64,000 bases of DNA from Sorangium cellulosum (GTDB lineage Bacteria > Myxococcota_A > Polyangia > Polyangiales > Polyangiaceae), in assembly GCF_004135735.1 (NCBI RefSeq), contig NZ_CP012670.1:2604001-2668000 (forward strand). The letters are read 5' to 3'. The position numbers and the translations under genes are program-made. Positions 32,889 through 43,200 of this stretch are shown piece after piece. How positions within the stretch are numbered: the first letter of the stretch is position 1; each line of letters opens with the position of its first letter. The notes below the pieces were generated by a model that saw only the letters and a list, made by a program, of their open reading frames with translations, was not told the origin of the DNA and did not search any database.

Positions 32889-34244
32889 TCAGCGCCCGAA
32901 GATCCGCGCGAGCTCGTGGTAGGCGGGCCGGGGGGCGCGGTCGATATCGACGATCCCCCACCACTCCTCGTTGAACGTCTGATCCGGGTGCGGCCCGCCC
33001 CCCGGCGCGATGCCGCCCACGTCGTGCGCGTCGGGGGAGCCGCCGCCGTCCTTCCACCACTCGTCGGCCCACTCGAACACCGTGCCTCCCGCGCACGCGC
33101 CGCGCTCCGAGCGCGCCGAGCCGTTGTCGAGGATGAGCTCGGTCAGCGTGGCGACGGCCAGCGCCTGGCTCTCGAGGTCCTCGGCGCCCCGGGTCGCGTT
33201 CCACGCGTCGGCGCCGTACTCCGAGACGTAGAACGGCTTGCTCGACCGCGCCGCCCAGTCCTCGAAGAGGCTGCCGAAGCCGAGGCCGCGGTAGACGTTC
33301 ACGCCCCAGACGTCGATGTCCGGCATCGCCGCGAGCGTCTCGGCCGACGGCAGCTCGCCGTAGATGGTGGAGATCGGGTGCGTCGTGTCGACCGCCCGGA
33401 TCGCCGCGGCGACCTCGTTCAGCCGGGCGAGGGCCTCGGCGTGCGGCAGGTCGACGTAGAGGCCGTTGTAGTTCCACTCGTTGCCGATCACCCACATCAG
33501 GATGGCCGGGTGATCCTTCAAGGCCGCGACGTGCTCGGCGGCGCTCGCCACGGAGTTGCCCCCGTAGGGATACACGGTGTTGAGCACGCGGATTCCGGCC
33601 GCGTGCAGGGCGTCGAGCACGCCGCGATCGGTCAACGGCTCGTACGTGCGAACCGCGTTGATCCCGGCCGCGGCCATGAGGGGGATATCCCGGCTCGCCG
33701 CCCCGGCATAGTCGAGCCCCGCGGGGTGCGTCGCGCCGCGCGGCACCGGATTCCAGCACACCCCCTGGATGTGGAAGGGCGCCCCGTCGACGCGGATCTG
33801 CCGCCCGGCGATCGCCACGCCCGGGGCGCCGGGGCCCTCGCCGCCTTGCCCGTCGTCGGGCGCGCCGCCCGCGCCGCCGGAGCCGCCGGTCGCGCCGCCC
33901 GCGGAGCCCTCGTCGCCGCCCGCGCCCGCGGTCGATGCGCCGCCGGGGCCGCCGGTCGCGCCGCCCGCGGAGCCCTCGTCGCCGCCCGCGCCCGCGGTCG
34001 ATGCGCCGCCCGCGCCGCCAGGGCCCGCCGACGCGGCGGCGCCGCCGGCCCCGGCGCCGGAGGCGTCCGGCGAGGCGCTCCCGCAGCCCGGGAGCGCCGC
34101 GCACAGGACCGCGCTCACCGCGAGCGCGCCCAGCGCGCGGGCCAGGCGCAGCCGGGGGTTGACCACGTGCGCCGGAGCGGGTGAGATCCCGGCGCCCGAC
34201 GCGCGGGAGGCAGGCCCGCCCGCGGTGTTTTCGACGTTATCCAT
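32889..34244 (-). CDS. Secreted glycoside-hydrolase-like lipoprotein (TIM barrel, GH2/GH5-like)
   Basis: 451 residues. After a 40-residue hydrophilic start comes a signal segment [18 protein letters not shown] with lipobox. A Gly/Ala/Ser linker with a duplicated 21-residue unit (63-bp DNA repeat, about 33870-33990) follows. The C-terminal 310 residues begin [19 protein letters not shown] and include [14 protein letters not shown] (acid/base Glu) and [13 protein letters not shown] (nucleophile Glu), the two catalytic Glu of GH clan A. Substrate unknown. GGAGGAGAGAG precedes the ATG. A TATGGT box (34286-34291, minus) may be the -10. Its first 29 codons recur downstream as a relic. Confidence 0.85.
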   Translation of the reverse strand: MDNVENTAGGPASRASGAGISPAPAHVVNPRLRLARALGALAVSAVLCAALPGCGSASPDASGAGAGGAAASAGPGGAGGASTAGAGGDEGSAGGATGGPGGASTAGAGGDEGSAGGATGGSGGAGGAPDDGQGGEGPGAPGVAIAGRQIRVDGAPFHIQGVCWNPVPRGATHPAGLDYAGAASRDIPLMAAAGINAVRTYEPLTDRGVLDALHAAGIRVLNTVYPYGGNSVASAAEHVAALKDHPAILMWVIGNEWNYNGLYVDLPHAEALARLNEVAAAIRAVDTTHPISTIYGELPSAETLAAMPDIDVWGVNVYRGLGFGSLFEDWAARSSKPFYVSEYGADAWNATRGAEDLESQALAVATLTELILDNGSARSERGACAGGTVFEWADEWWKDGGGSPDAHDVGGIAPGGGPHPDQTFNEEWWGIVDIDRAPRPAYHELARIFGR

Positions 34245-34391
34245 CTCTCTCCTCCGCGGCGCGCGATCGGCGAGCACGTCGGCTCACCATAGCGCACCTG
34301 CCCCGCGCGCCGTCAACTCGTCATGAGCGGCTGCCGTCCTCCGGAGCCCGCGTGATCGCCGCGCAATCGAGGCCTGATCGTCGATTGTCGC

Positions 34392-34420
34392 TGGCATCGA
34401 TCGCCAGGCCTCCGTAAGCT
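34392..34420 (+). promoter_or_regulatory. Promoter of cupin gene 1
   Basis: TGGCAT (34392-34397), 17 bases, TAAGCT (34415-34420). Conserved in copy B as TGGCGT and TAAGCT with the same spacing. Confidence 0.45.
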
Positions 34421-34456
34421 TCGCGCCGCTCCAGCGCAGAGGGAGGTTTGCACCTG

Positions 34457-34921
34457 GTGAAGAAGATCGACATCGCACAGGCACCGACCCGCTTTGGCAC
34501 CGGATACCCGTCGCCGTACGACGCCCCGTGCGACAAGCGGAGGCGCTTCCGGCTCGGCGCGGCGGCGGGCTTGACGCAGTTCGGCGTCAACCTGCTGCGC
34601 CTGCCCCCCGGCCAGTGGTCGAGCCAGCGGCACTGGCATCACGCGAACGACGAGTTCGTCCTGGTGCTGGAGGGCGAGGTGGTGCTGGTCACGGACGCGG
34701 GCGAGGAGGTGCTGCGCGCCGGCGACTGCGCCGGGTTTCGCGCGGGAGATCCCGACGGTCACCACCTGCAGAATCGCTCGGAGCGCGAGGCCGTGCTGCT
34801 CGAGATCGGCTCGAGCTCCCCGGACGATGTGGCCGAGTACCCCGACATCGACATGCGCGGACTGCCGGACGGCTACGTCCACAAGGACGGGACGCCGTAT
34901 GGCGCCCGGCGGCTGCGCTGA
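34457..34921 (+). CDS. Cupin-domain protein, copy A
   Basis: 154 residues. A single conserved beta-barrel cupin: motif 1 is SSQRHWHHANDEFVLVLEGE (G-x5-HxH-x3-E type, metal ligands His, His, Glu) and motif 2 is AGDCAGFRAGDPDGHHLQNRS with the third His. Short C-terminal tail. Such proteins range from sugar isomerases to sensors, and no substrate is deducible. The GTG start at 34457 aligns with the ATG of copy B, both with GGAGG upstream. A TTG nine bases earlier is an unlikely alternative. Confidence 0.85.
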   Translation: MKKIDIAQAPTRFGTGYPSPYDAPCDKRRRFRLGAAAGLTQFGVNLLRLPPGQWSSQRHWHHANDEFVLVLEGEVVLVTDAGEEVLRAGDCAGFRAGDPDGHHLQNRSEREAVLLEIGSSSPDDVAEYPDIDMRGLPDGYVHKDGTPYGARRLR

Positions 34922-34963
34922 CGGAGGCCCCGCGCGCAGGCGAGCGCGGTGAGCGCTCGCGGG

Positions 34964-35051
34964 GGCGGACCACGCGATCCGGAGCGGGCGAGATCCGGGC
35001 GTCCGGCGCGCGAGAGGCAGGTCCGCCCGCGGTCGTCTCGACGATATCCAT
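34964..35051 (-). pseudogene. Relic of the 5' end of the glycosidase gene
   Basis: [19 protein letters not shown]... parallels the glycosidase start [19 protein letters not shown]... for about 29 codons, and the ribosome site GGAGGAGAGC is also retained. Similarity stops near 34964. The frame then runs on into antisense of cupin 1 with no domain, so this is a duplication remnant. Confidence 0.75.
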
Positions 35052-35199
35052 AGCTCTCCTCCGTGGCGCCCAGCCGGCGAGTAACATCGGCTCACCATAG
35101 CGCACCTGTCCCGCGCGCCGTCGACTCGTCCCGTGCGCCCGCCGTCCTCTGGAGTCCGCGCGATCGCGGCGCGGAGGAGGCCTGATCGTCGATTGCTGC

Positions 35200-35228
35200 T
35201 GGCGTCGATCGCGCGGCCTCCGTAAGCT
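35200..35228 (+). promoter_or_regulatory. Promoter of cupin gene 2
   Basis: TGGCGT (35200-35205), 17 bases, TAAGCT (35223-35228), aligned with the promoter of the first cupin copy. Confidence 0.45.
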
Positions 35229-35264
35229 TCGCGCCGCTCCCGCGCTCAAGGAGGTTTGCACAGC

Positions 35265-35723
35265 ATGAAGAAGATCGACATCGCCCAGGCCCCCACCCGG
35301 GTCGGCAGCATCTATCCTTCGCCGTTCGACGTCCCGTGCCGCGAGCGGACGCGCGCGCAGCTCGGCGCGGCGGCGGGGTTGACGCAGTTCGGCGTCAACC
35401 TGATGCGCCTGATCCCGGGCCAGTGGTCGAGCCAGCGGCACTGGCATCACGCCGAAGACGAGTTCGTCATGGTGCTCGAAGGCGAGGTGGTGCTGGTCAC
35501 GGACGCGGGCGAAGAGGTGTTGCGCGCCGGCGACTGCGCCGGGTTTCGCGCGGGGGATCCCGACGGCCACCACCTGCAGAACCGCTCGGATCGCGAGGCC
35601 GTGGTGCTCGAGGTGGGATCGAGGCGCCCGGGCGAGGTGGTGGAGTACTCCGACGTCGACCTGCGCGTGGTGGCCGGAGGCTTCGTCCACAGGGACGGGA
35701 CGCCCTACGGCCCTGGCCGATGA
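35265..35723 (+). CDS. Cupin-domain protein, copy B
   Basis: 152 residues, about 80 percent identical by eye to the cupin at 34457. It has the same HWHHAEDEFVMVLEGE metal motif and the same second motif AGDCAGFRAGDPDGHHLQN. It uses ATG rather than GTG, with AAGGAGG upstream. Differences cluster in the N-terminal loop (residues 15-30) and the last 30 residues, suggesting some divergence after duplication. Function unknown. Confidence 0.85.
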   Translation: MKKIDIAQAPTRVGSIYPSPFDVPCRERTRAQLGAAAGLTQFGVNLMRLIPGQWSSQRHWHHAEDEFVMVLEGEVVLVTDAGEEVLRAGDCAGFRAGDPDGHHLQNRSDREAVVLEVGSRRPGEVVEYSDVDLRVVAGGFVHRDGTPYGPGR

Positions 35724-35894
35724 GCTGACGCGAGGCCTCTCGCGCAGGGCGATCGGGCCGGCTCTCTCGCTCGCGCAGGAGGCCTTTGCCTCTCGTCGTG
35801 CCGGAGCCCACGTTGCGCCCCCACGCCGGGGCGTCACCATGCCTGAAAACCATCGCGCTCGGGGGGAGCATTTCTGTCACCTGAGGCAATCGCC

Positions 35895-37187
35895 ATGTCG
35901 ATTCGAGAGCTCGCGCCACGCCGCCCCCCCACCCGCATGCGACACAGGCCCGGCCGGGTCGCGGTGCCCTGGCCACCCCTCGTCGCCCTCCTGGCCCTGC
36001 TCCAGGGCGCCGGGTGCGACAGCGGGTCGGCGGCGCCTCGGCCCGAGGGCGCGAGGGCGGAGCAGCCCGCGTCGGGCGCCAGGGAGGTGGAGCTCGCCCC
36101 GGTCACGGAGGCCGCGGTCGAGCAGCTCGTGGCCATCTCGGGGACGCTGGACGCCGACGAGCAGGTGACGGTCGGGGCCAAGGTGCCCGGGCGCCTCGCC
36201 TCGCTGTCGGTCGACCTCGCGAGCCCTGTCACGAAGGGGCAGGTGATCGGGCAGATCGAGGCGAGGGACTACGAGCTGCGGGTCGAGCAGGCCGCGGCCG
36301 CGCTGGCGCAGAGCCGCGCGCAGCTCGGCTTGCCGCCCGGCGGCCCGGACGAGCCGCTCGACGTCGAGGGCACGGCCATCGTCCGGCAGGCCAGCGCTAC
36401 GCTGAAGGAGGCGGAGGCCAACCGCGACCGGGCGCACAAGCTCGCCAAGGACGGGCTCATCACGGGCGTGGATCTCGACGCCGCCGAGGCCGCGGCGGTC
36501 CGCGCCGAGACGGCCGTGCAGTCCGCGCGCGAGGAGGTGCGCATCCGCCAGGCGGCGGTGCGGCAGCGGCGCTCCGAGCTCAGCCTGGCCCGGCAGCAGC
36601 TCGCCGACGCGGCGGTGCGGTCGCCGATCGACGGCGTGGTCCAGGCGCGCCGGGCGAGCGTCGGCCAGTACCTCACCGCGGGCGCGCCGATCGCGGACCT
36701 CGTCCGGATCGACCCGCTCCGGCTGCGCGTGGCCGTCCCGGAGCTCGAGGCGGCCAGCGTGCGGCAGGGGCAGCCGGTCCGCGTCACGGTCCAGGGGGAC
36801 GGCGCCGTCTACGCGGGCACGGTCGCGCGCGTCGCGCCCGCGCTCGACCCAGAGAGCCGGACCCTGCTCGTGGAGAGCGACATCAAGAACCCCGGCCACC
36901 TCAGGCCGGGCAGCCTCGTGAGCGCCCAGATCGTCGTGAGCTCGAAGCCGGCCCCGACCGTGCCCGCGACCGCGGTGATCCGGTTCGCCGGCCTCACGAA
37001 GGTCGTCACGGTCGAGGGCGGCAAGGCGCGGGAGAAGCAGGTGACCACCGGGCGGACCGTGGGGGATCGCGTCGAGATCGTCTCCGGGCTCTCGGTGGGC
37101 GAGTCGGTCGTGGCCCGGCCCGGGTCGCTCCAGCAGGGGCAGCCGGTGCGCGTCGTGGAGGGGAGCCCGGGTGCAGACGCTCGCTAG
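35895..37187 (+). CDS. RND efflux periplasmic adaptor (membrane fusion protein)
   Basis: 430 residues. Long N-terminus followed by LVALLALLQGAGC, a lipobox, so it is probably lipid-anchored in the inner membrane. The lipoyl-like half appears as VGAKVPGRLASLSVDLASPVTKGQVI, then a coiled-coil hairpin (residues about 125-235) and the second half VRSPIDGVVQARRASVGQYL. Beta-barrel and membrane-proximal domains complete it. It forms the bridge between the RND pump encoded next and an outer-membrane channel, which is not encoded here. Its 3' end overlaps the pump gene by 17 bases. Confidence 0.9.
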   Translation: MSIRELAPRRPPTRMRHRPGRVAVPWPPLVALLALLQGAGCDSGSAAPRPEGARAEQPASGAREVELAPVTEAAVEQLVAISGTLDADEQVTVGAKVPGRLASLSVDLASPVTKGQVIGQIEARDYELRVEQAAAALAQSRAQLGLPPGGPDEPLDVEGTAIVRQASATLKEAEANRDRAHKLAKDGLITGVDLDAAEAAAVRAETAVQSAREEVRIRQAAVRQRRSELSLARQQLADAAVRSPIDGVVQARRASVGQYLTAGAPIADLVRIDPLRLRVAVPELEAASVRQGQPVRVTVQGDGAVYAGTVARVAPALDPESRTLLVESDIKNPGHLRPGSLVSAQIVVSSKPAPTVPATAVIRFAGLTKVVTVEGGKAREKQVTTGRTVGDRVEIVSGLSVGESVVARPGSLQQGQPVRVVEGSPGADAR

Positions 37188-40100
37188 GATCTGCATCCAG
37201 CGGCCCGTGTTCGCCGCGATGCTCTCGCTCGCGCTGGTCGTCGTCGGGGCCGTGGCGTACTTCAGGCTGGGCGTCGATCGCTTCCCCGCGGTCGACCTCC
37301 CGACGATCATGGTGCGCACCACGCTGCCCGGCGGCGCGCCCGAGGACGTCGAGTCCGAGATCTCCGAGGAGATCGAGGAGGCGGTCAACACCGTCGAGGG
37401 GATCACCGAGCTTCGCTCCATCTCGTCGAGCGGCAGCTCCATCGTGATCGCCACCTTCGGCCTCGACCGGGACGTCGACTCCGCGGCTCAGGACGTGCGC
37501 GATCGCGTGCAGGCCGTGCTGCGCAACCTGCCTGTCGGCACCGATCCGCCCGTCATCCGGAAGCAGGACAACGACTCGACCCCGGTGATGTCGCTCGCGC
37601 TCTCCGCGGATCGGCCGATCCGGGAGCTCACCGAGGTGGCCGACAAGATCGTGCGGGTGCAGCTCGAGCGCTCGTCGGGGGTCGGCGAGGTGCGCGTCGT
37701 GGGCGGGCAGGAGCGCGCCATCAAGATCTGGCTCAGCGCCGACCGGCTCGCCGCGTACGGCCTGCCGATCACCGCGGTCCGCGACGCCATCGCCGAGCAG
37801 AACGCGAACATCCCGGCGGGGAACATCACCGGCCGGCAGGAGGAGCGGACGCTCCGCACGATGGGGCGCCTCGAGGACGCCGGGGCCTTCAACGACCTGG
37901 TCGTGGCCACCGTCGACGGCAAGCCCGTCCGGGTGCGCGACGTCGGCCGCGCCGAGGACGGCACCTACGAGCAGCGGTCGCTCGCCCGCCTGGACGGCAG
38001 GCCCACGGTCGTCCTCGACGTCGTGCGGCAGTCGGGCGCGAACACGGTGGCGGTGATCGAGGCCGTGAAGGCCAACCTGGCGAAGATCTCGGAGCAGCTC
38101 CCGGAGGACGTGAAGCTCGAGATCATCCGCGATCAATCGGGCTACATCTACACGGCGCTGCACGAGATCAACGTGCACCTCGTGCTCGGCAGCATCCTGG
38201 CGTGCGCGGTGGTGCTCTTGTTCATGCGGTCGTGGCGGTCCACGATCATCGCGGCGGTCGCCATCCCGACGTCGGTGGTCGCGACGTTCGGCATGATGTG
38301 GGCGCTCGACTTCACGCTGAACAGCGTGACGATGCTCGCGCTCGTGCTGATGGTCGGCATCGTCATCGACGACGCCATCGTCGTCCTCGAGAACATCTTC
38401 CGCTTCGTCGAGGAGAAGAGGCTCGACCCGTTCGAGGCGGCGCGGGCCGCCACGCAGGAGATCGGGCTCGCCGTGCTCGCGACGACGCTGTCGCTCGTCG
38501 TCATCTTCGCCCCGGTGTCGTTCATGTCGTCGATCTCGGGGCGGTTTTTGTTCCAGTTCGGGATCACGGCCACGGTCGCGATCCTGGTGAGCCTCCTCGT
38601 CAGCTTCTCGCTGACGCCGATGATGAGCGCGCGCCTGCTCCGGGGCGAGGGCGGCCACGCCCACGGGGGGGCGAGCGGCGACGGGGGGGCGCGCCGCGGC
38701 TTCTACGGCAGGATCGAGGCCTTGTACATGCGGGCCCTCTCGTTCGCGATGCGCCGCCGCGCGATCGTCGCCGCCTTCGGGCTCCTGGTGGTGGCGTCCG
38801 CGGCGCCGCTCTACGGGCTCGTGAAGCAGGAGTACATCCCCTCCGGGGCGGACGACGCGGAGTTCGAGATCCGCGTCTCGGCGCCGCTCAGCGCGAGCAT
38901 CGGCGCGATGGACGACGTGATGCGGCGGATCAGCGACGACGTCAGCGAGGTGCGCGGGGTGCGGAGCGTGCTCGTCACGGCCGGCGGCAGCTTCGTGAGC
39001 GGCGTCAGCTCGGGAGAGGCGTTCGTCCGCCTCGCGCCGCACGACGAGCGCACCTTCTCCGTGACGCGCCTGCTCCGGGAGACGCTCGCCGGTAACCCGC
39101 TGCGCGCCTTCCAGGGGAACTACTCGCAGCGCGACGTGATGCAGGAGGTGCGGCGCACGCTGCGCAAGTACACCGATCTCCGGATCTCGGTCCGCAACGT
39201 GCCTTCGTTCAACATCGGCGGCGGCAACTTCGAGATCGATTTCGCCATCCAGGGCCCCGAGATCAGGGCGCTCGAGCGCTACGCGAACGAGCTCCGGGAG
39301 CGCTCCGCGGAGCTCGGCGGCATCGTCGACGCGGACGTGACGCTGAAGATCGACAGGCCCGAGCTCCGGGTGGTCATCGATCGCGCGCGGGCCGCGGATC
39401 TCGGGGTCCGGACGGAGGACATCGCGACCGCGCTGCGCCTCATGGTGGGGGGAGATCCGTCGGTCTCGCGCTTCCGGGACGAGTCCGCGAACGAGAACTA
39501 CGACGTTCAGCTAAGGCTCATCGAGGAGGATCGCGACGGCCTGGAGGCGGTGCGCCGCCTGTACGTGCCCCGGACGACGCGGGCGGCGGCGGCTCCGGGC
39601 GGTGGCGGCGGCGCGGCGGCGCCCGCCTCGGCGTCGCCGCTGCTCCGGGGGGACCTCGTGCGCCTCGACAACCTGGTGCGCATCGAGCGGGCGGAGAGCC
39701 CGTCCCGGATCGACAGGCTCGATCGCCAGCGCGTCTCGAGCCTGCGGGCCGGCGTGGGGCCCGGCTTCGCGCTGGCGGACAGGCTCGAGGCGCTGCGCGG
39801 CGCCGCGCGGGAGATGGACATGCCCTCGTCCTACTCGTTCAGCGTGCGAGGGCGCGGGGCCGAGCTCGAGCGCACGTTCAACGAGTTCATCTGGGCGTTC
39901 CTCCTGTCGATCGTGCTCATGTACATGATCCTGGCGTCGCAGTTCGAGAGCCTGGTTCACCCGATCACGATCCTGCTCGCCCTGCCGCTGTCGGTGCCGT
40001 TCGCGCTGCTCAGCCTGTGGGCGACCGGGAACACGCTGAACCTGTACTCGGCGCTCGGGTTCCTCGTGCTGTTCGGCGTGGTGAAGAAGAACTCGATTCT

Positions 40101-40464
40101 TCAGGTCGACCACATGAACAAGCTCCGCGCGGCGGGCATGCCGCGGGCGGAGGCGATCCTCCAGGCGAACCGCGATCGGCTGCGGCCCATCCTGATGACC
40201 ACGCTGGCGCTCGTGGCGGGCATGCTGCCGCTCTGGCTGGGCACGGGGCCCGGCGCCGAGGAGCGCCACGCGATCGCCGTGGTGGTCATCGGCGGTCAGT
40301 CGCTGAGCCTCTTTCTCACGTTGGTCGTCACGCCGGTCTCGTACTCGCTGCTCGACGATCTCGGGCGGAGCGAGCGCTGGTCGCGGGTCCAGGCCCGCGC
40401 TTCCGCGCTCCGCGCCGCGGTGTCCGGGCAGATGAGCCGGCTGCGCTCGCGCGGGACGACGTAG
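37171..40464 (+). CDS. RND-family efflux pump, HAE-1/AcrB type
   Basis: 1097 residues, typical length. TM1 starts at about residue 8 (RPVFAAMLSLALVVVGAVAYFRLGVDRFPAVDLP). The proton-relay helix TM4 carries GIVIDDAIVVLENIFRF with the Asp-Asp pair. The second half repeats the layout, with the final helices at SILQVDHMNKLRAAGMPRAEAI and onward. A Gly/Ala insert at about residues 805-830 is unusual. The pump exports hydrophobic compounds driven by proton motive force; the substrate is not known. GTG start inside the adaptor gene. Confidence 0.92.
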   Translation: MQTLARICIQRPVFAAMLSLALVVVGAVAYFRLGVDRFPAVDLPTIMVRTTLPGGAPEDVESEISEEIEEAVNTVEGITELRSISSSGSSIVIATFGLDRDVDSAAQDVRDRVQAVLRNLPVGTDPPVIRKQDNDSTPVMSLALSADRPIRELTEVADKIVRVQLERSSGVGEVRVVGGQERAIKIWLSADRLAAYGLPITAVRDAIAEQNANIPAGNITGRQEERTLRTMGRLEDAGAFNDLVVATVDGKPVRVRDVGRAEDGTYEQRSLARLDGRPTVVLDVVRQSGANTVAVIEAVKANLAKISEQLPEDVKLEIIRDQSGYIYTALHEINVHLVLGSILACAVVLLFMRSWRSTIIAAVAIPTSVVATFGMMWALDFTLNSVTMLALVLMVGIVIDDAIVVLENIFRFVEEKRLDPFEAARAATQEIGLAVLATTLSLVVIFAPVSFMSSISGRFLFQFGITATVAILVSLLVSFSLTPMMSARLLRGEGGHAHGGASGDGGARRGFYGRIEALYMRALSFAMRRRAIVAAFGLLVVASAAPLYGLVKQEYIPSGADDAEFEIRVSAPLSASIGAMDDVMRRISDDVSEVRGVRSVLVTAGGSFVSGVSSGEAFVRLAPHDERTFSVTRLLRETLAGNPLRAFQGNYSQRDVMQEVRRTLRKYTDLRISVRNVPSFNIGGGNFEIDFAIQGPEIRALERYANELRERSAELGGIVDADVTLKIDRPELRVVIDRARAADLGVRTEDIATALRLMVGGDPSVSRFRDESANENYDVQLRLIEEDRDGLEAVRRLYVPRTTRAAAAPGGGGGAAAPASASPLLRGDLVRLDNLVRIERAESPSRIDRLDRQRVSSLRAGVGPGFALADRLEALRGAAREMDMPSSYSFSVRGRGAELERTFNEFIWAFLLSIVLMYMILASQFESLVHPITILLALPLSVPFALLSLWATGNTLNLYSALGFLVLFGVVKKNSILQVDHMNKLRAAGMPRAEAILQANRDRLRPILMTTLALVAGMLPLWLGTGPGAEERHAIAVVVIGGQSLSLFLTLVVTPVSYSLLDDLGRSERWSRVQARASALRAAVSGQMSRLRSRGTT

Positions 40465-40828
40465 GCTCGCCTCGCCGGGCGGGGGCCTACGCCTGTCGAT
40501 GGATCAACCCTGCGCCATCCATTCATCCCTCCGACACGGCCCGTCCTGACGCTACTGCGGGAAGTCGGGCCGAGAGGTGAACCGCCATGCAGGACGCCCG
40601 AGCGGGCGAGGCTGTGAGATCCAGCAAGGCGAGGTCAGGGGCGCAGATTGCATGAGGATTGCATGGCAGGGACGGGCACTGGACGGGGCCGCGATCCGGG
40701 ACGAAGCGCGACAGAGGTCGATCCAGATCGGGCAGCCGCGATCGCGCGGCTGGGCAGGCCGAGCGGCCTGCATCGGCGGCTCCACGTCACGACGCAATGC
40801 CCGGAAGATCCCGGGATGGGGGTAGATC
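40465..40828. other. Intergenic region, no gene seen
   Basis: About 360 bases between the RND pump and the PRC/DUF2382 gene. Small open frames on both strands lack ribosome sites and domain similarity. No clear promoter or terminator was found. Confidence 0.4.
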
Positions 40829-41530
40829 ATGGTGAAGCAAGCAGAGATCGCGCAGGGAATGGTCGTCCGGAGCTCGGACGGCGAGAAGCTGGGCAAGGTC
40901 ACGCGGATCGACGCGGGCACGTTCGAGATCGAAAAGGGCTTCTTCTTTCCGAAAGAATACATCGTGCATTACGACGAGGTGGCAGGCGTCCGGAACGGGG
41001 AGATCATCCTCACGCAAGACCGCGACCGCCTCGTCACGGCCCGCGACCAGGGGCGCGCGGCCGAGGGCGAGATGGGAGACGGCGGCGAGATCCGCGTGCC
41101 GCTCGTGGAGGAGGAGATCGCGGCCGGGAAGACGGTGCGGGAGGTCGGTCAGGTCCAGGTCAAGAAAGAGGTCGTGACCGAGGAGAAGCAGGTCACCGTG
41201 CCCGTGTCGCGCGAGGTCGTGAACGTCGAGCGCGTCCCCGCGAGCGGCGAGCGCCCGATCGCGGCCGGCACGATGTTCGAGGAGGAGTCGATCAGCGTGC
41301 CTGTCCGCGAGGAGGAGGTGGAGATCTCGAAGCGGCCCGTGGTGAAGGAAGAGGTCCGGATCAGCAAGGACGTGGTCCAGGAGCAGCAGCAGGCGCGGGC
41401 GACCGCGCGCCGCGAGAAGGCCGAGGTCCGGACCGAAGGCCAGGTGCAGCGCGACGACGAAATGCCGGCAGCCGCGCCCGAGCAGATGCCGATGGAGCGG
41501 GCGACCGGCACGGGAGGCAGGAGAGGCTGA
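40829..41530 (+). CDS. PRC-barrel-like plus DUF2382 (YsnF/AvaK) stress-type protein
   Basis: 233 residues. The N-terminal 65 residues form a PRC/DUF2171-like barrel ([30 protein letters not shown]). From about residue 85 the DUF2382 repeats begin: [29 protein letters not shown], then [32 protein letters not shown]. The C-terminus is charged and probably disordered. DUF2382 proteins are associated with general stress and desiccation responses in other bacteria; a molecular role is not established. The following gene is a sigma factor, which suits a stress locus. Confidence 0.85.
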   Translation: MVKQAEIAQGMVVRSSDGEKLGKVTRIDAGTFEIEKGFFFPKEYIVHYDEVAGVRNGEIILTQDRDRLVTARDQGRAAEGEMGDGGEIRVPLVEEEIAAGKTVREVGQVQVKKEVVTEEKQVTVPVSREVVNVERVPASGERPIAAGTMFEEESISVPVREEEVEISKRPVVKEEVRISKDVVQEQQQARATARREKAEVRTEGQVQRDDEMPAAAPEQMPMERATGTGGRRG

Positions 41531-41796
41531 GCGCCAGCGCGCCCCTCGACGGGCCCTCGCCGTGCACGCCGGTGACATCCTCGCGCGCTGCGGGAGGCAG
41601 GGGGTCGCCGCCGCGCCCTGACCGGCTACCCGGCTCGTGGACGCCCGCGCGGTTGGTGCAGGACGCGCGGTTGGCGCAGGACGTGGCATGGACATCAGGG
41701 CCGCTTGACAGGATCCGGGGTCGGCCCGAAGGCCCGCCCACGCCACCGCGCGCCCTCAAGCGCGCGCCCTCACGAGAGCACGAGGTGTCGACCTCC

Positions 41797-43200
41797 ATGT
41801 CCTCGCCCGACGCGCCCGACCCCTCCATGAGCCCGCCGCCTCGAGACCCCGAGCCGCGCCGCGCGCGCAAGCCAGCTCGCGGCGGGCGGGCCGGGCGCCC
41901 GCCCCGCGCCGAGCAGATGCCCTACGAGCACAAGGGGAGCCTCTACCTCGGCGGGTTCGGCCGGTACCCGATCCTCACGCGCGAGGCCGAGATCGAGCTC
42001 GCGCGGAGCGTCGAGGAGGGCGAGCGAGCCATCTTGCGCGCGCTCCTCGATGCTCCGCTCGCGCTGCGCGAGCTCGGCGCCGTCGGCGAGGAGCTCGCGG
42101 CGCGACAGATCCGCCTGCGCGACGTGCTCCGCGCGGCCGACGAGGAGGACCTGACCGACGAGGAGATCGCGCGGCGCCTCATGTCCGTGCTCCGGCGCGC
42201 AGGCGCGCTGGCCCGGGCGCGCGCGGCGGGGGAGCCGGTCGAGCCGGGAGAGCGCGCGGCGATCCTGGAGGAGATCGAGCGCATCCGCCTCCACCGCCGG
42301 CTGCTCGATCGCATCGTCGGCGCGCTCCGCGCGAGCGCCTCGAAGGACGAGGCGACGCGCGCGACGCTCGAGGCCATCGAGGAGGGCCGCCGCGCCGCGG
42401 ACGACGCCAAGGCCCGCCTCGTCGAGTCCAACCTCCGCCTCGTCGTCTGGTTTGCCCGGCGACACCTGAAGCGCGGCCTGCCGCTCCATGATCTCATCCA
42501 GGAGGGGACCATCGGCCTGATGCGCGCGGCGGACAAGTTCGATCCTCGGCGCGGCCATCGCTTCACCACCTACGCCTCGTGGTGGGTCGAGCAGCAGATG
42601 ACGCGCGCCGTCGCCGAGCAGGTGAGGACCATCCGCGTGCCGCTCCATTTCCAGGAGCGCCGCCGGAGGGTGTGGCGAGCGCGAAGAGAGCTCGCGCCCG
42701 AGCTCGGCCGCGAGCCCACCGAGGACGAGCTCGCCGAGGAGAGCGGTCTGTCGCCCGAGGATGTGCGCGCGGCCCTCGAGCTCGCTCCCGAGCCGCTGAG
42801 CCTCCAGGCCCCCGTCGGCGAGCAGCAGGACACCGTGCTGGGCGATCTCATCCCCAGCCGGACCGCCCAGGCGCCGGACGAGGAGGTCGCCGAGGCGCAG
42901 ATGCGCCGGCAGGCGGCGGAGCTGCTGGACACGCTGCCCCCGCGCGAGCGGGAGGTCCTGCGCCAGCGCTTCGGCCTCGGCGAGGCGCCCGAGCGCACGC
43001 TCGAGGAGATCGGTAATTCGCTCTCGCTGTCACGCGAGCGTATCCGTCAGATCGAGGCCGCGGCCCTGGAGCGGCTGCGAGCCGCCTCGAGGAGCAAAGG
43101 GCTGAGCGCCCACCTGGGAAACCGCGCCTCCCGGGACCGCCGGGCGAACAAGGGCCCGACACGGCGACGGAGTCCGGCGGCGACGCCGCATCAGCGATGA
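41797..43200 (+). CDS. Sigma-70 family RNA polymerase sigma factor (group 2 type)
   Basis: 467 residues. The first 45 are basic and Pro-rich. Region 1.2 is at about residues 47-80 ([27 protein letters not shown]). Region 2 contains [41 protein letters not shown] and [17 protein letters not shown]. Region 3 follows, and region 4 has [16 protein letters not shown] and [13 protein letters not shown]. Region 1.1 is missing, so it is an alternative rather than the primary factor. The start ATG at 41797 is chosen by family length, though a GTG four codons upstream is possible. The 3' end overlaps the convergent transpeptidase gene by 10 bases. Confidence 0.9.
   Translation: MSSPDAPDPSMSPPPRDPEPRRARKPARGGRAGRPPRAEQMPYEHKGSLYLGGFGRYPILTREAEIELARSVEEGERAILRALLDAPLALRELGAVGEELAARQIRLRDVLRAADEEDLTDEEIARRLMSVLRRAGALARARAAGEPVEPGERAAILEEIERIRLHRRLLDRIVGALRASASKDEATRATLEAIEEGRRAADDAKARLVESNLRLVVWFARRHLKRGLPLHDLIQEGTIGLMRAADKFDPRRGHRFTTYASWWVEQQMTRAVAEQVRTIRVPLHFQERRRRVWRARRELAPELGREPTEDELAEESGLSPEDVRAALELAPEPLSLQAPVGEQQDTVLGDLIPSRTAQAPDEEVAEAQMRRQAAELLDTLPPREREVLRQRFGLGEAPERTLEEIGNSLSLSRERIRQIEAAALERLRAASRSKGLSAHLGNRASRDRRANKGPTRRRSPAATPHQR

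Larger units (their letters stand above)
34157..35723. repeat. Segmental tandem duplication, two copies about 807 bases apart
   Basis: Copy A is 34157-34921 and copy B about 34964-35723. Each carries the 5' end of the glycosidase gene on minus, the shared divergent promoter region and a cupin gene on plus. The promoter boxes, ribosome sites and start-codon surroundings align throughout. The intact glycosidase is in copy A; copy B keeps only its start. Confidence 0.85.

Noticed and set aside
37006..39042. 678-residue minus-strand frame opposite the RND pump
   Set aside because: Antisense shadow of a well-supported pump gene; Arg/His-rich composition typical of such shadows.
40577..40825. 82-residue frame before the DUF2382 gene
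   Set aside because: No family, no ribosome site and conflicting frames on the other strand.
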